A DNA stretch of 64,000 nt from Microbacterium thalli (GTDB lineage Bacteria; Actinomycetota; Actinomycetes; Actinomycetales; Microbacteriaceae): assembly GCF_028737325.1 (NCBI RefSeq), contig NZ_JAQZCH010000001.1, positions 290,632-354,631 of the forward strand, written 5' to 3'. Below are positions 16,834 to 25,253 of this stretch, one piece after another. Positions within the stretch are counted from its first letter, which is position 1; every line of letters begins with the position of its first letter. The position numbers and the translations under genes were made by a program. The notes below the pieces were generated by a model that was given only the letters and a program-made list of their open reading frames with translations, was not told the origin of the DNA and did not search any database.

Positions 16834-17966
16834 GCGCGTCCTCCCTCGAAGGATGCCTCGTAGTCGGCGAGCCACTGCCGCTGCTGATCGACGAGCGGAT
16901 GCTGCTCGTTGTAGACATGCGCGAACATGCTGTCGGGCTCGGGTGCGACGAGCGCGTTGGTGCGGACGCGGACGTCGTCGGCGTACGCCGCGGCAGCGGC
17001 ATCCACGTCGTCGAAGAAGGATGCCGCCGCGCCGCGACCCTCGAGGTAGCCGCGCATCCGCGCGATCGGGTCGCGCTGCGCCCAGAAGGCCTCTTCGTCG
17101 CTCGTGCGGTACTTCGTGGGGTCGTCGCTCGTCGTGTGCGCGCCCATGCGGTAGGTCAGCGCCTCGATCGCGCGAGGGCCCTCACCCGAGCGCGCCTCGT
17201 CGAGCGCGAGCTTGGTGACGGCGTAGCTGGCGAGCACGTCGTTGCCGTCGACGCGGACTGACGGCATGCCGTAGCCGGCGCCGCGGCGCACGAGCGGCAC
17301 CTTGGACTGCGTCGAGACGGGCACCGAGATCGCCCAGTGGTTGTTCTGCAGGAAGAACACCTGGGGGGTGTTGTAGCTCGTGGCGAAGACCATCGCCTCG
17401 TGCACGTCGCCCTGGCTCGAGGCGCCGTCGCCGTAGTAGACGATGACCGCGGCGTCGCGCTCGGGGTCGCCCGAGCCGGTGCGCCCGTCGAAGACCATGC
17501 CCATGCCGTACCCCGTGGCGTGCAGCGTCTGCGAGCCCAGGACGAGCGTGTAGATGTGGGTGTTGCCGTTCTTCGGGTCGGTCGGGTCCCACCCGCCGTG
17601 GGTGAGCCCGCGCATGAGCCGGATGATGTCGATCGGATCGACACCGCGGATCGTGCACACGACGTGCTCGCGGTACGACGGGAAGAGGTGGTCCTGCGGG
17701 CGCGCCGCGCGCGCCGAGCCGACCTGCGCCGCCTCCTGGCCGAAGGACGGCGGCCACAGCGCGAGCTGGCCCTGACGCTGCAGGTTGGTGGCCTGACGGT
17801 CGAACGCCCGCACCGTGACCATGTCGCGGTAAAACGTCTCGAGCTCGGAGTCGGGCAGCGCCTCGATGAGGGGCAGGTAGCGTTCGGCCTCCGGCGACGG
17901 GTCGAGTGTGCCGTCGGCCGCGAGGACGCGGACGAGAGCGGGATCGTGTTCTGCTTCGTCGGTCAC
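16830..17966 (-). CDS. 2-oxo-acid dehydrogenase E1 alpha subunit
   Basis: A 378-residue subunit with the thiamine-diphosphate motif GDGASSQGDVHEAM followed by VFFLQNN, and the phosphorylation-loop-like YRMGAHTTSDDPTKYR region. The arrangement of separate alpha and beta E1 genes followed by E2 is that of BCKDH complexes and of related pyruvate dehydrogenases in Gram-positives; the substrate cannot be settled from sequence. Start GTG 17966. First gene of the operon, divergent from the response regulator across 190 bases. Confidence 0.94.
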   Translation of the reverse strand: MTDEAEHDPALVRVLAADGTLDPSPEAERYLPLIEALPDSELETFYRDMVTVRAFDRQATNLQRQGQLALWPPSFGQEAAQVGSARAARPQDHLFPSYREHVVCTIRGVDPIDIIRLMRGLTHGGWDPTDPKNGNTHIYTLVLGSQTLHATGYGMGMVFDGRTGSGDPERDAAVIVYYGDGASSQGDVHEAMVFATSYNTPQVFFLQNNHWAISVPVSTQSKVPLVRRGAGYGMPSVRVDGNDVLASYAVTKLALDEARSGEGPRAIEALTYRMGAHTTSDDPTKYRTSDEEAFWAQRDPIARMRGYLEGRGAAASFFDDVDAAAAAYADDVRVRTNALVAPEPDSMFAHVYNEQHPLVDQQRQWLADYEASFEGGRA

Positions 17967-18105
17967 CCTCCCACGCTAACGCGCCCGGTATGACCGGTTC
18001 TGCATGAGGTCGACAACGGATGCCGCGATCCGCGGTGCACCCGTCACAAGTCGCGCCCCGGCGCGGCGTCCGTCGACACCACGCTCGGCCTCCGTCCGCG
18101 CCCGT

Positions 18106-18132
18106 TTCAGGCCCGCTTCAGGCCCGCTTCAG
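18106..18132 (+). promoter_or_regulatory. Three TTCAG direct repeats at 11-bp spacing before the response regulator
   Basis: TTCAG occurs at 18106, 18117 and 18128, exactly one helical turn apart, within CCCGCTTCAGG-type repeats. The last repeat begins 29 bases before the ATG at 18157. The same array recurs before the PepSY-like gene, so it is the likely binding site of the adjacent OmpR-type regulator. Confidence 0.75.
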
Positions 18133-18156
18133 CATCGACCGGCCACACTGGGTTCG

Positions 18157-18834
18157 ATGCGAGTACTGGTGGTCGACGACGAGGTGCGCCTCGCGGATGG
18201 CGTTCGCCGCGGGCTCGAAGCCGAGGGCTTCGCCGTCGACGTCGCGCACACCGGTGTCGACGGGCTGTGGCGCGCCCGCGAGACGCGGTACGACGCGATC
18301 GTGCTCGACCTCATGATGCCGGGCATGAGCGGCTGGAAGGTCTGCGAGGCGCTGCGCGCGGAGGAGAACTGGACCCCCGTCCTCATGCTGACCGCGAAGG
18401 ACGGCGAATGGGATCAGGTCGAGGCGCTCGAATCCGGCGCCGACGACTACGTCACCAAACCCTTCTCGTACCCCGTGCTCGTCGCAAGGCTGCGGGCCCT
18501 CATCCGCCGCGGCGGAGTGGCGCGTCCCGTGGTCCTCGAGGCGGGCGACCTGCGCCTCGACCCCGGGTCGCGTCGCGTCTGGCGCGGTGAGGCCGAGGTC
18601 GAGTTGACCTCCCGCGAGTTCGCGGTGCTGCAGCACCTCATCCGGCACCGCGGTCAGGTCGTCTCCAAGCGTGACCTCATCGCCGGCGTGTGGGACGACG
18701 ACTTCGACGGCGACCCGAACATCGTCGAGGTGTACGTCGGCCACCTGCGCCGCAAGGTCGACCGCCCCTTCGGGCGCGAGGCCATCGAGACGGTCCGCGG
18801 CGCGGGCTACCGTCTGGCGGCGGACGGTGGCTGA
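18157..18834 (+). CDS. OmpR-family response regulator
   Basis: A 225-residue regulator. The receiver domain (1-115) has acidic residues Asp7/Asp8, phospho-acceptor Asp51 (VLDLMMPGMSG) and the switch motif GADDYVTKPF. The C-terminal winged helix (125-225) contains LTSREFAVLQHLIRHRGQVV and the wing ending TVRGAGYRLA. ATG 18157 is the start because the conserved RVLVVDDE begins there. A weak -10-like CACACT seven bases before the ATG suggests a leaderless transcript. Stop and kinase start are four bases apart. Confidence 0.95.
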   Translation: MRVLVVDDEVRLADGVRRGLEAEGFAVDVAHTGVDGLWRARETRYDAIVLDLMMPGMSGWKVCEALRAEENWTPVLMLTAKDGEWDQVEALESGADDYVTKPFSYPVLVARLRALIRRGGVARPVVLEAGDLRLDPGSRRVWRGEAEVELTSREFAVLQHLIRHRGQVVSKRDLIAGVWDDDFDGDPNIVEVYVGHLRRKVDRPFGREAIETVRGAGYRLAADGG

Positions 18835-18838
18835 TCGG

Positions 18839-20203
18839 ATGCGGCGGGGGCGCGACATCCGGTCGTGGTCGCTCCGCACGCGCATCACGGTCGTCGCCAC
18901 GGCCGCCGTCGCGGTCGTGATGATCTTGGGCTCGCTCGCCTTCCACGCCGTGCTGGCCGGGAGCATCCGCGTCGCGACCGAGCGCACTGCCGAGGCTCGC
19001 GCCGAGCAGATCGCGGCCCGCGTCGAGGCGGAGGGTCCGCGTGTGCTCGAGGACCTCGACGACGAGCTGGTCGAGTTGCGAGCCGGAACCACCGTCACCG
19101 CCGCGTCGCCCGAGACCGAGGGCGCGCCGCTGCCGGCCGGGGACTCGGGAGACACCGCCCGGAACGACGACGAGCCGGTGCTGATCGTGCGCGAGGAGCT
19201 CGACGACGGGCGCGAGCTCGTGCTGGCCGTGCCCCTCGAGGACGACACCGAGACACTCGGCACCGTCGCCCTCCTGCTCGCGGTGTCGACCGGCGCCGTC
19301 GTGCTGCTGGTCGCCGCGGTGACCTGGTGGGTCGTGGGAGGGGCGTTGCGGCCCGTCGCGCGGATCCGGGCCGACGTCGACGACATCACGGGCGACCGCC
19401 TCGACCGCCGCATCGCCGAGCCACCGACCCACGACGAGATCGCCGCGCTCGCGATCACCATGAACCGGATGCTGGACCGCCTCGATGCGGCGGCGACGGC
19501 GCAGCGGCGTTTCGTCTCGGACGCCTCGCACGAGCTGCGTTCCCCCCTCGCGACGATCCGCCAGCACGGCGAGCTGGCGCGCGCGCACCCCGACGCGACG
19601 TCGCTCGACGACCTCGCCGAGGTCGTCGTCGCGGAGGGTGTGCGGATGCAGGAGCTCGTCGACGCGCTGCTGCTGCTGGCCCGCCTCGACGAGCGCGCTC
19701 CGCAGCGACGCACGAGCGTCGACCTGGACGACCTCGCCCTGGCCGAGGTGTCACGCCTGCGTGCCGGGGGTTCGGGAGAGTCCGAGCCGCTCACGGTCGA
19801 CGGGTCCGGCATCACCGCTGCGCGCGTCACCGGCGACGCGGCGATGCTGGCCCGGCTCGTGCGCAACCTCGCCGACAACGCCGCACGCCACGCCCGCTCG
19901 CGAGTCCGCATCAGCACCGCGGTGAGCAGCGATGGCCCGTGGGGCGTCCTGCATGTCGACGACGACGGGTCGGGGGTGCCGGTCGGCGAGCGCGACCGCG
20001 TCTTCGAGCGGTTCGTGCGGCTCGACGAGGCGCGCACACGGGATGCCGGCGGCAGCGGCCTCGGCCTGGCCATCGTGCGAGGCATCGTCGGGGCCGGAGG
20101 CGGGTCGGTCGCGGTGTCGGACTCGCCGCTCGGCGGCGCGCGTTTCACCGTCACCCTCCCTGCCGGCGAGGAAGCCTCGGGGCTCGCCGCGCCGCGAACC
20201 TGA
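18839..20203 (+). CDS. Sensor histidine kinase
   Basis: A 454-residue membrane kinase. It has an N-terminal membrane helix (about 17-40), an extracytoplasmic sensor loop of about 105 residues rich in Glu/Asp, a second helix (about 140-165), a HAMP domain, a HisKA domain with phospho-acceptor His231 (FVSDASHELRSPL), and an ATPase domain with N box NLADNAARHA and G boxes DDDGSGVP and GGSGLGLAIV. It is the partner of the upstream response regulator. A GTG four codons upstream (18827) overlapping the regulator is an alternative start. The acidic sensor loop hints at metal or cationic ligands (inference). Confidence 0.93.
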   Translation: MRRGRDIRSWSLRTRITVVATAAVAVVMILGSLAFHAVLAGSIRVATERTAEARAEQIAARVEAEGPRVLEDLDDELVELRAGTTVTAASPETEGAPLPAGDSGDTARNDDEPVLIVREELDDGRELVLAVPLEDDTETLGTVALLLAVSTGAVVLLVAAVTWWVVGGALRPVARIRADVDDITGDRLDRRIAEPPTHDEIAALAITMNRMLDRLDAAATAQRRFVSDASHELRSPLATIRQHGELARAHPDATSLDDLAEVVVAEGVRMQELVDALLLLARLDERAPQRRTSVDLDDLALAEVSRLRAGGSGESEPLTVDGSGITAARVTGDAAMLARLVRNLADNAARHARSRVRISTAVSSDGPWGVLHVDDDGSGVPVGERDRVFERFVRLDEARTRDAGGSGLGLAIVRGIVGAGGGSVAVSDSPLGGARFTVTLPAGEEASGLAAPRT

Positions 20204-20210
20204 AGACGGC

Positions 20211-20236
20211 TTCAGGACGCTTCAGGCGTGCTTCAG
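20211..20236 (+). promoter_or_regulatory. Three TTCAG repeats before the PepSY-like gene
   Basis: TTCAG at 20211, 20221 and 20232 (spacings 10 and 11) repeats the arrangement at 18106-18132. The last copy begins 28 bases before the ATG at 20260, almost the same distance as in front of the response regulator. It points to a shared regulon of two promoters. Confidence 0.75.
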
Positions 20237-20259
20237 CGGCTCGTCGAGAGCATCGAGTC

Positions 20260-21021
20260 ATGAACGACAACGACACCACCGCCTCGACTCCCCCGTCCTC
20301 CCCCGAGGGCGCGACCTCCGGCGCGCCGGAGACCGTGCCGACCGCCTCCTCGCCGGCGCCGACGACGACGCCCGACGCCACGCCGACGACCGGCCCGAAG
20401 CCGCGTCGCCGCGGACGTACCGCGCTCGTCGCCGGCGCTGCCGTCGTCGCCGCCGCGCTCCTGGCCGGAGGCGGAGTCGCGGTCGGCGCGGCGATCGCCG
20501 ACGATGACGACGACGACGATCGTGCGACGAGCGTCGTCTCGACCGAGGGCGACCGCGGCGCGGCATCCGTCGGCGCACTCCCCGAGGATCTGGGGGCAGC
20601 GTCGGCCGACGACCTCGTGCGGATCGTGGACGCCGCGCTCGCTGCCGCACCCGGTGAGGTCGTCGCGATCGACGCCGAGCGCGACGGCACCTGGGACGTC
20701 ACGGTGATCGGTGCCGACCGCGGCGAGGCCGAGGTGACGGTGACGGCGGACGGCGCGGCGACGGTGCGCTCGACCGAGGCGGCCGACACCGCGGCGACAG
20801 GCACCGACGCGGCCGGCCCTCAGAACGTGCTGGACGCGGCGACGCTGCGCATGCTGGCGGAGGCGGCACTGGCGCAGGCAGACGGACGTATCGTCTCGAT
20901 CGACGCCGACGATGACGCCCGCTCGCCCTTCGAGGTATCGATCGCGACCGCCGACCGCGGCGTGATCGAGGTCACCCTCGACACCGACGGCACCGTGCTC
21001 GCGACCGAGACGGACGACTGA
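20260..21021 (+). CDS. PepSY-like membrane-anchored protein
   Basis: A 253-residue protein. It has a Thr/Pro/Ser-rich cytoplasmic N terminus, an Arg-rich stop-transfer, and one membrane helix (about 52-75, TALVAGAAVVAAALLAGGGV), followed by a run of seven Asp residues. Two related extracytoplasmic modules come next: DDLVRIVDAALAAAPGEVVA with a beta-strand WDVTVIGADRGEAEVTV, and a second copy LRMLAEAALAQADGRIVSID with FEVSIATADRGVIEVTL. The module pattern resembles PepSY domains, which often accompany two-component systems. It is the likely target, and perhaps feedback partner, of the upstream system. Confidence 0.75.
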   Translation: MNDNDTTASTPPSSPEGATSGAPETVPTASSPAPTTTPDATPTTGPKPRRRGRTALVAGAAVVAAALLAGGGVAVGAAIADDDDDDDRATSVVSTEGDRGAASVGALPEDLGAASADDLVRIVDAALAAAPGEVVAIDAERDGTWDVTVIGADRGEAEVTVTADGAATVRSTEAADTAATGTDAAGPQNVLDAATLRMLAEAALAQADGRIVSIDADDDARSPFEVSIATADRGVIEVTLDTDGTVLATETDD

Positions 21022-21036
21022 CCCGCGACCGGACCG

Positions 21037-21498
21037 TCAGCGCTCCGGTGCACCCCGAGTGGCGTCGCGGAACACGTCCGCGGCGCCACGGAGGTAGGAA
21101 GCGATCGCCGCTCGCTCGGCAGCGGGGAACGATGCTTCGAGCTCGTCCAGACGCTGCCGCAGCGGGATGAGGTGCGTGCGGACCTCATCCCTCGCGGCAC
21201 CCGTGGGAACCAGGACGTAGCGCCGGCGGTCCCGCTCGTCCCGGTGGCGTTCGAGGTGGCCCGAGTCGACGAGGCGCTGCACCACCTCGGTCGCCGAAGA
21301 GGCTGAGATGCCCAGGCGCGCGCCGAGCTCGGTGGGGCCGATCTTCCCCTGCGCGTACGAGATGTGCTCGAGCGCGCTCGCGTCGGTGGCGTTGAGCCCC
21401 ATGGCCCGCGCGATCGCGATCGTCGCCCCGTGCATGGCGTCCTGCAGGCCGCGGACGGCATCGCCGAGCGCCCCATCGGAACGGTCGGGCTCGGGCAT
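21037..21498 (-). CDS. MarR-family transcriptional regulator
   Basis: A 153-residue protein. The winged helix is clear: DASALEHISYAQGKIGPTEL, then ARLGISASSATEVVQRLVDS, then the wing GHLERHRDERDRRRYVLVPT. MarR dimers bind palindromes and are released by small ligands. It is divergent from a membrane hydrolase across 49 bases that hold a perfect TACGGC-T-GCCGTA palindrome, so it probably controls itself and the hydrolase-heme A synthase pair. ATG 21498. Confidence 0.92.
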   Translation of the reverse strand: MPEPDRSDGALGDAVRGLQDAMHGATIAIARAMGLNATDASALEHISYAQGKIGPTELGARLGISASSATEVVQRLVDSGHLERHRDERDRRRYVLVPTGAARDEVRTHLIPLRQRLDELEASFPAAERAAIASYLRGAADVFRDATRGAPER

Positions 21499-21523
21499 GG
21501 CTCCATCGTACGGCGAAAACTAA

Positions 21524-21536
21524 TACGGCTGCCGTA
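21524..21536. promoter_or_regulatory. Palindromic MarR operator candidate
   Basis: TACGGC-T-GCCGTA is a perfect inverted repeat of 6-bp arms. An extra half-site TACGGC lies 15 bp away at 21509. It overlaps a plausible -10 (TAGCAT, 21535-21540) that sits seven bases before the hydrolase ATG, so binding would block transcription. Confidence 0.65.
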
Positions 21537-21547
21537 GCATCTTCGGC

Positions 21548-22414
21548 ATGACCGACCCCGCCGCCCCCGACACCGCCGCCCCCGACACCGCCGCAACCAC
21601 ACCCGGCGAGACCACGCCCGCCGAGACTGGCACGGTGACGCGCGACACCCGCCGCCGCCGCTCGCGCACGGTGCGCTCGATCCGCATCGCGGGCATCAGC
21701 CTGCTGGGACTCATCGCCGCCGCCGTCATCGCGTTCCTCGTGTGGACGAACATCACTTTCGCCGCGACCGAAGCCGGACGCGCCGCAGCGCACGCCGACG
21801 ACCGCATCGCGATCCGCGTGGACGGCGACCTCGTCGTCATGGAGCCCACCGGCGCCCCCGACCCCGCCCTCCAGGACCAGGGCCTCGTGTTCCTCGCCGG
21901 TGCGAAGGTCGACCCCGAGGCCTACGTGCCGACGTTCCGCGCAGCGGTCGCCGAGGGGCTCACCGTCGTCATCGTCCGCCCCATCCTCAACATGGCGATT
22001 CTCGAGTGGCGCGACTTCTCGACCTTCACGGCGGCCGCGCCCGACGTGACGACCTGGGCGGTCGGCGGGCACAGTCAGGGCGGCGTCCGCGCCTGCACCT
22101 ACGCCGAACGGGATGACGTCACCGGCCTCGTGCTGCTCGGGTCCTACTGCTCGCTGGGCGACCTCAGCGACCGCGACGACCTCTCGGCGATCTCGGTCAC
22201 CGGCTCGCGCGACGGCCTCCTCAAGCGCGACGCAGCCGACGCCTCGCGCGAGCTGATGCCGGCGCAGACCGCGTACGTCGAGCTCGAAGGCGTCAACCAC
22301 GCGCAGTTCGGCGACTACGGCCCGCAGCCGGGCGATAGAGACGCCGACGTCTCGGACGCCGACGCGCGCGCGAAGGTCTCCGCCGCGATCCTCGACTTCT
22401 TCACCCGCGCATGA
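21548..22414 (+). CDS. Membrane-anchored alpha/beta hydrolase
   Basis: A 288-residue protein with a Pro/Thr-rich cytoplasmic N terminus, one membrane helix (about 44-68) and an extracytoplasmic alpha/beta-hydrolase domain. The nucleophile elbow GGHSQGG and a late Asn-His (GVNHAQFGDY) provide catalytic Ser and His. The substrate is unknown. It resembles the small actinobacterial hydrolase group around PF12695. It overlaps the heme A synthase gene by four bases (ATGA) and is probably controlled by the divergent MarR protein. Confidence 0.85.
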   Translation: MTDPAAPDTAAPDTAATTPGETTPAETGTVTRDTRRRRSRTVRSIRIAGISLLGLIAAAVIAFLVWTNITFAATEAGRAAAHADDRIAIRVDGDLVVMEPTGAPDPALQDQGLVFLAGAKVDPEAYVPTFRAAVAEGLTVVIVRPILNMAILEWRDFSTFTAAAPDVTTWAVGGHSQGGVRACTYAERDDVTGLVLLGSYCSLGDLSDRDDLSAISVTGSRDGLLKRDAADASRELMPAQTAYVELEGVNHAQFGDYGPQPGDRDADVSDADARAKVSAAILDFFTRA

Positions 22415-23376
22415 GGGGGTCGGCGACGGCCACCGGCACGGGCGTGCGGGCGCGGGCGCACCGCCTGTGGCACCGTCTGCCCACGGGCCCGACTCGGATG
22501 CTGCGCGGGTTCTCGTGGGCCTCGCTCGTGGCGAACATCCTGATCATCGGGACCGGCGGCGCCGTCCGGCTCACGGGGTCGGGCCTGGGGTGTCCGACCT
22601 GGCCGCTGTGCACCCCCGAGTCGCTGGTCAGTACGCCCGAGATGGGTATCCACGGCGTCATCGAGTTCGCCAACCGCACGCTGACGGGCGTGCTCGGCAT
22701 CATCGCGGTCGCCGTGGTGCTCGCCGTCATCCGCTGGCGACGCGACCGGCCCGATCTGTTCGACCTCGGCGTCGTGGTCGCCGGCGGCATCCTGCTGCAG
22801 GCGCTCATCGGCGGGATCACGGTGCTCACAGGTTTGAACCCGTTCGTCGTCGGCGTCCATCACGTGATCTCGACGCTGCTGGTCTGCGTGTGCACGGTGT
22901 TCCTCTTCCGGCTGGGCCCGAGCGGCGGCGCGTCGCCGCCGGGCGGCCGAGCCTCGCGGCTGCTGCGCCCCCTCGCGGTCGCCATCGCCGCGCTCGCAGG
23001 CATCACGACCGTGCTCGGCGTCCTGACGACGGGCGCGGGCCCGCACTCGGGCGACGCGGCCGCGGGCCGCAGCGGGTTCGACGCGACGGTGCTGCAGCAC
23101 CTGCATGCCACCCCGAGCTACCTGCTGCTCGGCCTGACCGTTCTCCTCGTGGCGGTGACCGTGATGCTGCGGCATCCGGCTCGGCGTGCGGCCGTCACCC
23201 TGTTGTCGATCGAGGCCGGCCAGATCGCCGTCGGACTGTTCCAGGCGCGCAACGGCCTGCCGCCGCTGGCCGTCGGGGTGCATATGGTGCTCGCGGCGGT
23301 GCTCGCCGCGAGCGTCACGTGGATGCTGTGCACGGTGTGGGTCGCGCGGCCGGCACGGGTCGGCGCCGGCCGCTGA
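22411..23376 (+). CDS. ctaA: Heme A synthase, COX15/CtaA family
   Basis: A 321-residue integral membrane protein with about eight helices. It converts heme O to heme A for aa3-type cytochrome oxidase. Visible motifs are GTGGAVRLTGSGLGCPTWPL, with the Cys61/Cys67 pair typical of Gram-positive CtaA, the heme-ligand histidines in IHGVIEFANR and GVHHVIST, and the second-half HLHATPSYLLLG and VGVHMVLAAVL. The start overlaps the hydrolase stop. No ctaB or oxidase genes are adjacent. Confidence 0.93.
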   Translation: MRGSATATGTGVRARAHRLWHRLPTGPTRMLRGFSWASLVANILIIGTGGAVRLTGSGLGCPTWPLCTPESLVSTPEMGIHGVIEFANRTLTGVLGIIAVAVVLAVIRWRRDRPDLFDLGVVVAGGILLQALIGGITVLTGLNPFVVGVHHVISTLLVCVCTVFLFRLGPSGGASPPGGRASRLLRPLAVAIAALAGITTVLGVLTTGAGPHSGDAAAGRSGFDATVLQHLHATPSYLLLGLTVLLVAVTVMLRHPARRAAVTLLSIEAGQIAVGLFQARNGLPPLAVGVHMVLAAVLAASVTWMLCTVWVARPARVGAGR

Positions 23377-23393
23377 TCGGGCCGCCGGACACG

Positions 23394-23431
23394 GAACCGC
23401 CCGGAGGAGCACTCGTTCCCCCGGGCGGTTC
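23394..23431. terminator. Hairpin between ctaA and the convergent hydrolase gene
   Basis: A perfect 11-bp stem (GAACCGCCCGG 23394-23404; CCGGGCGGTTC 23421-23431) with a 16-base loop sits in the 88-base convergent gap. No U-tract follows on either strand. Its position suits a bidirectional terminator. Confidence 0.65.
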
Positions 23432-23464
23432 GGCCATCACGACACGGCCATCACGACGCGGGCG

Positions 23465-24286
23465 TCACTCGGCGAGGAACGCCAGGATGTCCTGTCCGAG
23501 CTCGCGCTGGTAGTCACCGTAGATACCGTGCGGAGCGCCCGCGTAGACCTTGAGCGTGCCCTTGCTGACGAGCTCGATGCTCTTCTCAGCTGCAGCGGCG
23601 ATCGGGACGATCTGGTCGTCGTCGCCGTGCGCGATGAGGATCGGCACGTCGAGGGCGCGCAGGTCCTCGGTGAAGTCGGTCTCGGAGAACGCCGCGATGC
23701 AGTCGTAGGCGCCCTTGAGCCCCACGAGCATGCCCTGGCGCCAGAAGTCGTACTTCGCTCCCTGCGACACCTGCGCGCCGGGACGGTTCGCGCCGAAGAA
23801 CGTCTCGGTGAGGTCGAGGTAGAACTGCGATCGGTCGGCCAGCACGCCCGCGCGGATGCCGTCGAACACCTCGATCGGCGTCCCCTCGGGGTTCGACGCC
23901 GACTGAACCATCACGGGGGGCACCGCGCCGGCCGTGATCACCTTGCGCACCCGGCCGTTGCCGTGCTGGGCCGCGAAGCGCACGACCTCGCCGCCGCCGG
24001 TGGAGTGGCCGATGAGCGAGAGGTCGTCGAGCTCGAGGGCGTCGACGAGCGCGGCGAGGTCGGCGGCGTACGTGTCCATGTCGTTGCCGTTCCACGGCTG
24101 CGACGACCGGCCGTGGCCGCGGCGGTCGTGGGCGATCGCGCGGTAGCCGTTGTCGGCCAGGAGCTTCAGCTCGACCTGCCACGCGTCCGAGCTCAGCGGC
24201 CAGCCGTGGCTGAGGATGACGGGGCGTCCCTCGCCGAGGTCGGTGTAGTAGATCTGGGTGCCATCGGCGGTGGTGATGTAGGGCAT
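23465..24286 (-). CDS. Non-heme haloperoxidase/perhydrolase-like alpha/beta hydrolase
   Basis: A 273-residue hydrolase very close to cofactor-free haloperoxidases (perhydrolases). It has an oxyanion region (ILSHGWPLSSDAW), nucleophile Ser95 in IGHSTGGGE, an acid in HGDDDQIVP and His in APHGIYGDY. The family start MPYITTADGTQIYYTDLGEG fixes ATG 24286. It lies 50 bases downstream of the MmyB-like regulator gene on the same strand, so the two are probably co-transcribed. The substrate cannot be told from sequence. Confidence 0.9.
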   Translation of the reverse strand: MPYITTADGTQIYYTDLGEGRPVILSHGWPLSSDAWQVELKLLADNGYRAIAHDRRGHGRSSQPWNGNDMDTYAADLAALVDALELDDLSLIGHSTGGGEVVRFAAQHGNGRVRKVITAGAVPPVMVQSASNPEGTPIEVFDGIRAGVLADRSQFYLDLTETFFGANRPGAQVSQGAKYDFWRQGMLVGLKGAYDCIAAFSETDFTEDLRALDVPILIAHGDDDQIVPIAAAAEKSIELVSKGTLKVYAGAPHGIYGDYQRELGQDILAFLAE

Positions 24287-24336
24287 GCGACGTCCTTCTG
24301 TGTCGGGGGGGCGCCGGTTCCGGCGTACCTCCGACG

Positions 24337-25212
24337 CTAGAGAGAAGGTCCGGCCCCCTGAGAGGCCCGCGTTGTACCACCCAGCGCGAGCGATGCCGCG
24401 AGACGGCCGAACACCGTTTCGGTGACACTGCCCGGCGCCCCCGAGAGCACGGTGAGCTGGTAGCCGGGCAGGCTGCGGACGCCGAAGTTCTGCCCCTCGA
24501 CCTCGAGGACGCCGATGCCCTCGACCGCGATGTGGAAGCGGGCGTCCTCGCGTTCCGAGACGTCGTGGCGCGCCCACATCCGCGCGAAGTCGGGGTCGAG
24601 TGACAGCTGCGCGACCAGCTGCGCCAGGCGGGGCGACGCGGAGTGGGCGTCGCGGCGCAAGGTGGCGACCGCCGCCCGCGCCATCTCCTCCCACTCGACG
24701 ATCGCCGTCTTGTTCTCGTCCGAGAACAGGCTCGCGATCTGGTTGTTGCCCGCGGCCAGGCCGCCACCGCCGAACACCGTGGCCAGCGGGTTGGCCGCGA
24801 CGATGTCGCGGTGGGCGTCCGACATGTACGCGGGCGTGTGCGTCCACTGCGCGAGCACGCGCGCGATCTGCTCCCCCGCCGCACCCGGAGCGATGGGCGG
24901 GGCCGACGGCATGCCGCTCGCGAGGCGATGCATGTACGCCCGGGCTTCGGCGTCGAGCCCGAAGACGCGGCCGATGGCGCCGAGCACCTGATCGGAGGGG
25001 CGGGCGCCGCGGCCCTGCTCCAGTCGCAGGTAGTACTCGGCGCTGATGCCGGCGAGCGCGGCGACCTCGTCGCGACGCAGTCCCGGAACACGGCGGCCGG
25101 GCAATCGCTCGAGCCCGACATCCTCGGGCTGGATGATGTTCCGCCGCGCCCGCAGGTACCCGCCCAGAAGCGCCAGGTGCGGGGGCACCGCCGCCGATAG
25201 TGGAGTGGTCAC
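24337..25212 (-). CDS. XRE-family regulator with MmyB-like ligand domain
   Basis: A 291-residue regulator. The N-terminal helix-turn-helix (GLRRDEVAALAGISAEYYLR, then LEQGRGARPSDQVLGAIGRV) is followed by a PAS-like MmyB domain (about 105-270; VAANPLATVFGG, RFHIAVEGIGVLEVEG) that in relatives binds fatty acids. It likely controls the haloperoxidase-like gene downstream. The GTG start (25212) lies inside a perfect 16-bp inverted repeat, which suggests autorepression. Confidence 0.92.
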   Translation of the reverse strand: MTTPLSAAVPPHLALLGGYLRARRNIIQPEDVGLERLPGRRVPGLRRDEVAALAGISAEYYLRLEQGRGARPSDQVLGAIGRVFGLDAEARAYMHRLASGMPSAPPIAPGAAGEQIARVLAQWTHTPAYMSDAHRDIVAANPLATVFGGGGLAAGNNQIASLFSDENKTAIVEWEEMARAAVATLRRDAHSASPRLAQLVAQLSLDPDFARMWARHDVSEREDARFHIAVEGIGVLEVEGQNFGVRSLPGYQLTVLSGAPGSVTETVFGRLAASLALGGTTRASQGAGPSL

Positions 25213-25216
25213 TCCA
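25201..25216. promoter_or_regulatory. Perfect palindrome covering the MmyB-like gene start
   Basis: TGGAGTG-GT-CACTCCA (7-bp arms, 2-base spacer). The complementary GTG start codon at 25212-25210 is part of the right arm. It is a candidate autoregulatory operator, or a hairpin that hides the start. Confidence 0.6.
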
Positions 25217-25253
25217 GAAAGCTACCGCTTCGACGGCGGAGGTGGAACCGCTC

